DNA of 64,000 bases, from positions 313,501-377,500 of the forward strand of contig JACYXH010000350.1 of the NCBI GenBank assembly GCA_026745465.1. The letters are read 5' to 3'. How positions within the stretch are numbered: the stretch's first letter is position 1; the number at the start of each line of letters is the position of its first letter. The notes below the pieces were generated by a model. That model was not told the origin of the DNA and ran no database searches. It saw only the letters and a program-made list of their open reading frames with translations. A program made the position numbers and the translations under genes. This stretch comes from Lota lota. Taxonomy: Eukaryota; Chordata; Actinopteri; Gadiformes; Lotidae. Shown here in pieces: positions 56,067-64,000 of this stretch.

Positions 56067-58365
56067 TTAGTGTACTTGTCCGACTTTATTCTCAAGTTTC
56101 AGGCCAAGATTCAACTCCTTTCTGGTCTTGAGAACTGCAGCCTGGAGAGTAGCGATCTCCGCAGACAGCTCTATTACTAGAACACAAAAAGGAAAACAGG
56201 TTTAGTTGTTACCAATAAGAGTTTGCATACATACATACATGATTAGATAGTCCTACATTCATGTTTTTCAGCCAGGGACTCTGGATGTAAAAACAAAAAG
56301 GTTTATAATCAAGGTTTTAATTCCTGCCATGGATATTTGTCCCCTTTTCAAAATGTCCCCACAAAATGTTTACCATGTAATAACATGTAGGGCTTAGAAT
56401 CACACAATGACTTCTGGAGGGAAACACTTAAATGTAACAAAACACTGTAAATTAACCATCTCCTTAGTTGTGCACACAAACCCCGAGCCTGCTACTTTTG
56501 TTATTCTTGCTACTTTATGTTCCATTTATTATCACTTTGTGTTTTCTTTGACCCTTGAATTGTTTTATGAACGTAATTGTACAGAATGATCATCTGCACA
56601 TTTGACAACAAAACACTTTGACACTGAATCTGAAAGCAAATAGTTAGCGGAACACCCTACCTTGCCTAAACGATGACTGTGCTTGTTTCAGGGTCTGCGG
56701 CACCAGGATCCCGAACCATTTCAATGGGTCCGCTTGAGGATTTTGATCACACTTGTTACTGAGAGACACGCTGGGAGGCTCTGTGGTTTGCAGCGAAGGC
56801 TTCTCAGTGGAAGCTCCCACAAGCTCCTCTTGTCCAGAAATGTCCTTACTTGACTTGATCCTTCTCCTCACGCCTGGGGAATACAACGCATCTCAGTTGT
56901 GATCATTCATCCACAGGGGTGGTGGTCGTGGTGGCGCACATTGGAAGGACATGGTGACATGCATGGCGGACTCACCTTCCTCTTTTGGTCCGATGTCCTC
57001 AACAGCCGTGGTATTCTGGACACGCTCAGTAGGACTTTGTACCGTTATTCTTTCCGTGCAGAACTCAAGTCCATCATTCTCCACTGCTCTGTACCGACAA
57101 AATGGCACCAAGTTATCCTATGATAATTAACACCATTTTTTTTAAAACATACTTGTAAATTAGCATCAGGAATATTTTTATTGCCAAGTATCTGTGCACA
57201 TACAAGGAAAGAGACTTGGTGCGGATGGTGCATTATGGAAAATGTTTGACCTCTTAATTCAAATGGCATTTTGCAATTGACAATTCAATGTGCAATTTGA
57301 AAATGCATTATGCATTTGACTATAAAATATGCAAAGTGGCAATACAATCCTCAATTCAGTTTGAGTTACTGTTGATTAAAAATTCTAATGAAACCTCAAT
57401 CAATTGCATTCCATATTGTTTCGTTTTATTTATTTTTTGGTGTCTTTGTTCAAATGGTAATGCATTTTGCAATTGAGAATTCAATGTGCAATTTGGTCAT
57501 GCAATTTTCAATATGCAAAGGCACAATGCAATCCTCAATTCAGTTTGAGACCAAAAGAGCATGGTGACATGTAAATGAAATTACAATAGACTGGGGGCTG
57601 TTTCGATGGCACATTGAATTGCCATTTGAATAAAGACAACAAAAAAACACGACAATATGAAATGCAATCGATTGAGCTTTCATTTGAAATTGTTTTGAAA
57701 TTGTGAAATTGCCAATTGCGAAATCCATTGCCATTTGAATAAAGGGGTCCATCGATGCATATAAGTAAACGTATTATTATTAACTTGTTATTACATTCAA
57801 TTGTTGCAGGACGTGAGGACTCACCTGGCTTGCACACTGATCTGTGGCTCCATCTCACTCGCATACTGAAGAGAGGACACTTGTTTGTTACCCATGGAGT
57901 ACCGTGCCTTGGACAATGAAAACCATCCCTGTGGAGAGTGTCAAACTACTGTTGAATATTAACCTGGACATATATTTGCATGCCAAGCAAAACGTGTGTG
58001 AATGGTATGGCAATGGTAAGTAGGTCACTTGTCAAAGCCACAATTAACCGAATCAGTAAGTAAAAGCTATACAGAAAAAGAAAACAGCCCGTCTCTCAAG
58101 GACTTGAATCCAATAGGGGTTTGTCATTGGCTATTTGTAGCGCACCAGGGAACGCTTAAACTAGCAATTCAGCTGTGTACCAAAACCCCAATGTTAACCG
58201 ACAAATAGGCCTAGGCTGTATACGTGTTTAATCATCGTATCCGACCTGCTCTATGAGAGTGTTGAGAGTAGCACGCTTTTCTTGCAGTAACTCCAGCTGG
58301 TCCATGTATTGAAGTAGCTTTTCATCGAGCAAGAGACATGTCTCCTCCGTCTTCGAGAGTCCCAT
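56067..58365 (-). CDS. ccdc115: CCDC115, V-ATPase assembly factor (yeast Vma22 counterpart)
   Basis: Exons on the minus strand: 58246-58365, 57825-57928, 56976-57088, 56661-56873, 56067-56176, phases 0, 2, 1, 1, giving 219 aa. An N-terminal coiled coil ([20 protein letters not shown]) is followed by [20 protein letters not shown] and [10 protein letters not shown] variable linker follows, then the signature [20 protein letters not shown] and a C-terminal helix ([20 protein letters not shown]). The family works with TMEM199 in building the proton pump in the ER-Golgi and is needed for normal glycosylation. The donor of exon 1 (GTCGGA) is weak but gives the right frame and length. Human protein is about 180 aa; the extra length is in the linker. 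Confidence 0.92.
57262..57745. repeat. AT-rich direct and inverted repeats, ccdc115 intron 2
   Basis: GCATTTTGCAATTGA-AATTC blocks at about 57265 and 57465 are direct repeats of about 190-200 bases. The stretch 57390-57460 (CTCAATCAATTGCATTCCATA) returns inverted at about 57610-57690. Resembles a palindromic non-autonomous transposon. Confidence 0.5.
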
Positions 58366-58754
58366 TATAATTGTATTTGATAGAGTCTGTATTGGTGATG
58401 ATTAGAAATGTAACAAAAACCTCACGTTCGAAAATGTCTCCATAGAGGACTGTATCACTCGCTAGTTCCTCATACGGTCAGCTGACATGGCCGTATGTCA
58501 GCTGACCGGAAATACGTCACCAACGAAGGTCAAAACTAAAAGGCACGTTTGTAAAACACAGCGCCGCCCATCTGTTGTCGAAGGCCATGTGTGTGTTGAC
58601 TATGTCGTGAGATTGTGTGACGTTGCCGATCTCTTTATTTTAGCACCTACGATTAACTTTAAATTTGACGGTATTCTGCCAGCTATCCGCTGAATAGATT
58701 ACCGTTTTATGTCAAAGATTATATTACACACTGACTCTGAAAGAAAAGTTTTAG

Positions 58755-58826
58755 TTCCCATACCGGGAGTCGAACCCGGGCCGCCTGGGTGAAAACCAGG
58801 AATCCTAACCGCTAGACCATATGGGA
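58755..58826 (-). tRNA. tRNA-Glu (anticodon TTC)
   Basis: 72 bases on the minus strand. Acceptor stem TCCCATA pairs with TATGGGA. Box A is TGGTCTAGCGGTTAGGA, the anticodon loop is TTTTCAC with TTC, and box B is GGTTCGACTCC. No intron. A canonical, apparently functional nuclear gene between ccdc115 and ebp. Confidence 0.97.
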
Positions 58827-59872
58827 GCTGTACTCACTTGTAGACACCAACCAGATAAAACAAAATCAATTGGCTATATTTCGACAAGTGCGACAATTTA
58901 GTGTTCGAAATAGCTCGTCATACGGACCGTTTACATGTTATAATCATGACGACACAATGTGTTTACCATTCGAAAATACTTTCCTATAAACCTAACATGT
59001 ATTTTCTGTGTAACAGTCACAAGGAGTTGACAGAGAAATACCCTCAAGGTGACACGCAGACCATGTCAGAATATATGGTCACATCCCATTTGTTAAATGA
59101 AGCATGTACTACTGTATCCAAAGCAACACATATAATGCTATACGCAGTCTTTTCTATATAAACTGTTTATACATTGCGCCTCAAACGGACTCAATACAGG
59201 TGAAAGACATTACTTTTTCCAATTTCAAGGCATACGTTAGGAAACTGACGTGTGCCGTTTTGTCAAATGCCTTCCACTTGCCATATACGAACTGTAAAAT
59301 ATTGTATTTAATTTACTATTCATACAACACTATCGTGTGTCAAATGAAGTCATCTTGTATGGACTATGCGTTTTCAGTGCGATGGGTGCGGCGTGTGGCT
59401 GTATAGGTTGGTCAATTCAGACTTATCTCCTCAGACAGAGAAGGAAGTCGCTGGTGATTATGGATTATGGATGTTATTGATTGGTGACTTCTGCTCACCA
59501 TTCGCGTATGAGCCGAGATGAGGAGCCAATCAGAAACCAGCCAAATCACGTGTGCCGCTAGCTCCACATTTACCGTTTCCTGATTGGATATTTGTACTCG
59601 GAAGTAGCGCACTGTCACCGCCTACAATTAGTTTTTGAATTGTACATGTTTTTAATGTAGTATTTATCTGTGTATACTATTGGGGGTTAAGTTGAATAGC
59701 GCTGGATATCACAGGGTTGTACGGAGTAGTGTTGTATCCTGTCGCTGATTCTCTTCATTTGTCAACAAGCCATTCTTCAACAAATTGGTAATATTCAAAC
59801 ACGCATTGATTACATAATTGAACTCATTGGACGGCGTTTTGCAATGTGCTAATACATCCTTTCTTTAAGCAG
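58827..59872. other. Region upstream of ebp
   Basis: No coding exon seen. The ebp start codon lies three bases after a good acceptor (TTTAAGCAG, 59872), so a non-coding first exon should lie here. A possible donor is GTAATATTC at about 59788, unproven. Confidence 0.4.
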
Positions 59873-61117
<1,245 letters not shown>

Positions 61118-61192
61118 AATCCGCTGGTGATTTATATTGGGACACAAGGAGCCTAACTGTGGGGTGTGGGATTAGTGGACATTGACGCAGGG

Positions 61193-61198
61193 AATAAA
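61193..61198 (+). terminator. ebp: Polyadenylation signal, ebp
   Basis: AATAAA (overlapping AATAAATAAA) 76 bases after the ebp stop codon. Confidence 0.7.
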
Positions 61199-62519
61199 TA
61201 AACGAAGAGATTAACACAATGGATGTGTGAATGGATGATACAACGCACACGTAATTGTTTACATGGGGGTTGTTTAAAATGACAATATACATGTTTCAAT
61301 TAAACATTGTAATTTGTATTTTGCTGAGTGTCCTCTTTTGAGAGCATATGCCTACTTGCTTTGGTGTAATGATAATTACAAGCAAGAATATGCTGGAATT
61401 CCACTGCACCTAAAATGTTTCATAGATTTATGTCACACAATCTACACATTTATTACACACTACTTTTCTATTCGGATCAAGATATATATGTGTCAAACAT
61501 ATTTGAGATAATATAGATAATATAATAAATCAATATGTTTATCTTTTGAACCAGTTACAAATATGAACAATACTTGTGAGTTTTCCTTGAACTATGACTA
61601 TCAACAGCAACTATGAATGGCCCGTGTCTGTGACAAATCTGTAATGCATCATTATTAACTATTTAGCATATTCAGGGCTGGACTGGGGCAAAATTGGCCC
61701 CTGGCGTCTTGGCTCAGACCGGGCATTTATTTAATTTTTTTGTGCAGCAGAGCAAAGCGTTCCCTGCAGGGATGTACGACCATGCATTACGCGAACTAAC
61801 TATAGCACTGTCGTTATTGTTATAGGGTTAGGGTTATTGTTATGTGCTCTTCTCTGTCGTCTGATGTGGCCGAGCTCTCTGGTTCTGGATCGTCTCTGCA
61901 GGCAAAGCAGTGAGCTCGGGGATCAATGTGACACAGGGCAGTATCACTCATTTAGGATTCGAAGTTGATCATAATCAGATACATAAACCATATATACATT
62001 TTGTCCAAGGGAAGATCACGCTCCTGACGTCAGTATCTTCAGGGCCGTCAGAGTAAAGTTAAATAGACAACGTAGGTCAACACAGAAAAATGAAGCATCA
62101 CAGCTAACAGAGACGAATGAAGAACAAGATGTGTGAGTGACGTAATGCACAGTGTTAGACGTTTGTCCGAAAGAGGACATCGATAAGTTACATATATAAA
62201 TAATAAATAATAAACAACAGCCTGCATTTATTTAATAATTCAGGCATCACCATATTCACACAAATGTCAATAGTGTCCCAAGCTTTTTTTTTTTTTGCCC
62301 ATATACCTGTTTTATGGGCCGGTCAGATTTGCTACAGTTGCGTCGTTGTCCCACCGGGAAATGTCCCGGTCTGCCAGATGGCCAATGATCTTTCCTTTGT
62401 CTTGTTACTGCTTGTGTGAGCAGCCTGCAGGTATTTTGCAAGAGTCGATGTTCAGATGTCTAACAATGTGATTCAGGTAGATGTATTTACTTTTATAACA
62501 CTCCGTATCTAATACGCAG
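61199..62519. other. Intergenic, with a dispersed-repeat candidate
   Basis: No gene. At 61674-61735 GGGCTGGACTGGGGCAAAAT and CAGACCGGGC, and at about 62310-62385 roughly inverted CCCGGTCTGCCAGATGGCC, look like the two ends of a non-autonomous DNA element with GGCCC-type termini. The pairing is imperfect. Confidence 0.35.
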
Positions 62520-62592
62520 GCCGAAATAGCTCAGTTGGGAGAGCGTTAGACTGAAGATCTAAATGTCCCTGGTTCGATCCCGGGTTTCGGCA
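62520..62592 (+). tRNA. tRNA-Phe (anticodon GAA)
   Basis: 73 bases. Acceptor stem GCCGAAA pairs with TTTCGGC. Box A is TAGCTCAGTTGGGAGAGC, the anticodon loop contains TGAAGA, box B is GGTTCGATCCC, discriminator A. No intron. One base in the variable region (T at 62564) differs from the usual vertebrate G, which should be tolerated. Confidence 0.96.
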
Positions 62593-63546
62593 GTTGCATT
62601 TTGCTACACGAATGGTTGCTCAGTATCTACGCTCGAAAATAACATTCGTTACATGAAATCAAACCAAATGATAATAAGAAAAGTTGTATCTTGACCTATA
62701 TAACACACATATGTAGGCTAGTTATGAATATGCGACCGATTTGCGTGAAGTCACAAGATTAAAGGTTACCTGAGCATGTTCTTTATAAAACAACTAAATG
62801 AACACGAATGTACTTCCATCAAAAACATAACTATTCGCTAGTAGAGACGCGACACAGCACAGGCCCATAACAATAAATACAAATGCCCTGCCAGATTAGG
62901 CCCTTTTTGCTCTTCTCCATGTGATAAAATCACGGTTGTTCACCACCAGAGGGCGCATGTCTCGTTATGGAGATACACCGTTGATACACCCCGGCGAGCT
63001 GCAAAAAGCCATCCTATTTGTCGCAGATAAATTTGCTCTTCAGAGAGACCTATAAGTTAGACCTACGTAGAACCACTTCATGTTAGAGTATACAGCCAAC
63101 ATTATTGATATTGACAAAGGCCTTACAAATAAATAAACTGCACATACCTACCACAGTAAGCACATTGAGATGCCATATAACATGCAGGTCTTAGCACAAA
63201 AGGGTAAGCAACATGTGGAAACATTTATTTTCCATGCAATCAATTACAATTAAGACTGACAACATGTAGCATAGTGGAAAACATTAGCATTACAATATTA
63301 TATTGCTATTTCAAGATAAATTAAAGATTTGTTGAAAATTAAGGAATAGAGGTAGGTAGTCATCAACATTGTCGTGTACGTACAATTATCTTTCTTTTAA
63401 GTTACATTCTGTACATTGAATACAGTAGATCCATGTTAAGACTTTGACAAAACCCTACAAAAGCAGTATGCAGCTTTTGTAACACACAAGAAAAAAAAAG
63501 GACTTGAGATTCTTTGTAGGCTAATCAAATGTCTCTTTCCTCAACT
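62593..63546. other. Intergenic and 3' flank of fkbpl-like gene
   Basis: No gene seen. AT-rich; minus-strand AATAAA-like sites occur around 63130-63230 and may end the fkbpl-like transcript. Confidence 0.4.
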
Positions 63547-64000
63547 TCAGCTAAACATCTTGCTCAGTCTCTGTGCTAACTGTGTGTTTGTCTCCTTCTC
63601 CCTGCTCGCCACCTCTTTCAGAGCTTTGAGGGCCACGGGAGACTCTGGCTGTAGCTCCAGCAGTCTCCTGAAGGCCTGTCTGGCTTCCCCCAACTCATTC
63701 ACCTGTTGGCAGGCCTGGCCCAGTCGGTACCAGGCCTTAGGACCGCTGGGCTCCAGCTGGGTGGCCTTGGCGGCGTTGGCCCTGGCCTTCTCCGGTTGGC
63801 CCAGCTTGAGCTGGCACAAGGACAGGTTGGAGTGGAGCTCCGCCTTGAGGGTGTTATATTCACTGGCCGATAGCAAGAGTGGAGAGGCATCAGTGGGCGG
63901 GTTCTGTGGACAATCGCAGTCCTCAGTGTCCACCTTCTTGGCCCCGAGAGCGTAAAGGGTGATGAGCAGTTTCAGGGCGCGGCTGTAGCTGTCCGCCGCT
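63547..64000 (-). CDS. fkbpl: FKBP-like TPR co-chaperone, C-terminal part (cut by window end)
   Basis: Open on the minus strand from the window edge to TGA at 63547-63549, 151 codons with no intron seen. Contains a TPR block: SYSRALKLLITL, LHSNLSLCQLKLGQPEKA, AWYRLGQACQQVNELGEA and a final LEL.P....AL repeat. Ends AQRLSKMFS, very like the LRKMF end of mammalian FKBPL (WISp39). That protein binds Hsp90 through its TPRs and acts in steroid-receptor and p21 control. Other FKBP-TPR proteins (FKBP4/5) end differently. The N-terminal part is outside the window. Confidence 0.75.
   Translation of the reverse strand, partial: AADSYSRALKLLITLYALGAKKVDTEDCDCPQNPPTDASPLLLSASEYNTLKAELHSNLSLCQLKLGQPEKARANAAKATQLEPSGPKAWYRLGQACQQVNELGEARQAFRRLLELQPESPVALKALKEVASREKETNTQLAQRLSKMFS

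Overview
This is a piece of a ray-finned (teleost) fish nuclear genome. The evidence is intron-split vertebrate genes with GT-AG borders, eukaryotic tRNA genes, fish-type retroelements (BEL/Pao, DIRS-like) and very dense dinucleotide microsatellites. I cannot name the species. All gene models come from reading splice sites, phases and family motifs by eye; no alignment or expression data were used.

Layout. 0.3-2.4 kb (+): last coding exons and apparently spliced 3' UTR of a myosin-binding protein C/H-family gene. 7.9-21.1 kb (+): a large Fc-receptor-like (FcRL) immunoglobulin receptor gene with 12 predicted Ig domains, a transmembrane exon and four small cytoplasmic exons. Eight of its Ig exons are near-identical, five of them in a run of ~1.13-kb tandem units. 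A half Ig exon that is already dead (lost acceptor, stop) follows most of these Ig exons. 21.2-28.0 kb: a 1.3-kb segment with hAT-like ends, split by a young but internally deleted BEL/Pao retrotransposon. 28.0-35.7 kb (-): a complement-regulator-like (CD55/RCA type) gene with a signal peptide, three sushi (SCR) exons and a Thr-rich stalk. Its introns hold a second copy of the 1.3-kb segment, a 25-bp minisatellite, a tRNA-like SINE head and a decayed DIRS-like retrotransposon. 38.0-44.3 kb (+): a 5'-truncated, almost identical second copy of the FcRL 3' half.

45.1-47.0 kb (-): apobec2 (three exons). 50.1-54.8 kb (-): a domesticated BED-finger/hAT transposase-derived gene (five exons, 698 aa) with degraded catalytic positions. 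56.1-58.4 kb (-): ccdc115 (five exons, 219 aa). 58.76 kb (-): tRNA-Glu(UUC). 59.9-61.1 kb (+): ebp, sterol delta8-delta7 isomerase (four coding exons, 232 aa). 62.5 kb (+): tRNA-Phe(GAA). 63.5-64.0 kb (-): C-terminal part of an fkbpl-like TPR gene, cut by the window end.

The right half (45-64 kb) is ordinary, well-kept gene space. The left-centre (8-44 kb) is a fast-evolving immune block in which a receptor gene, a complement-regulator gene and several transposons are rearranged around segmental duplications. This block is the part worth following up.
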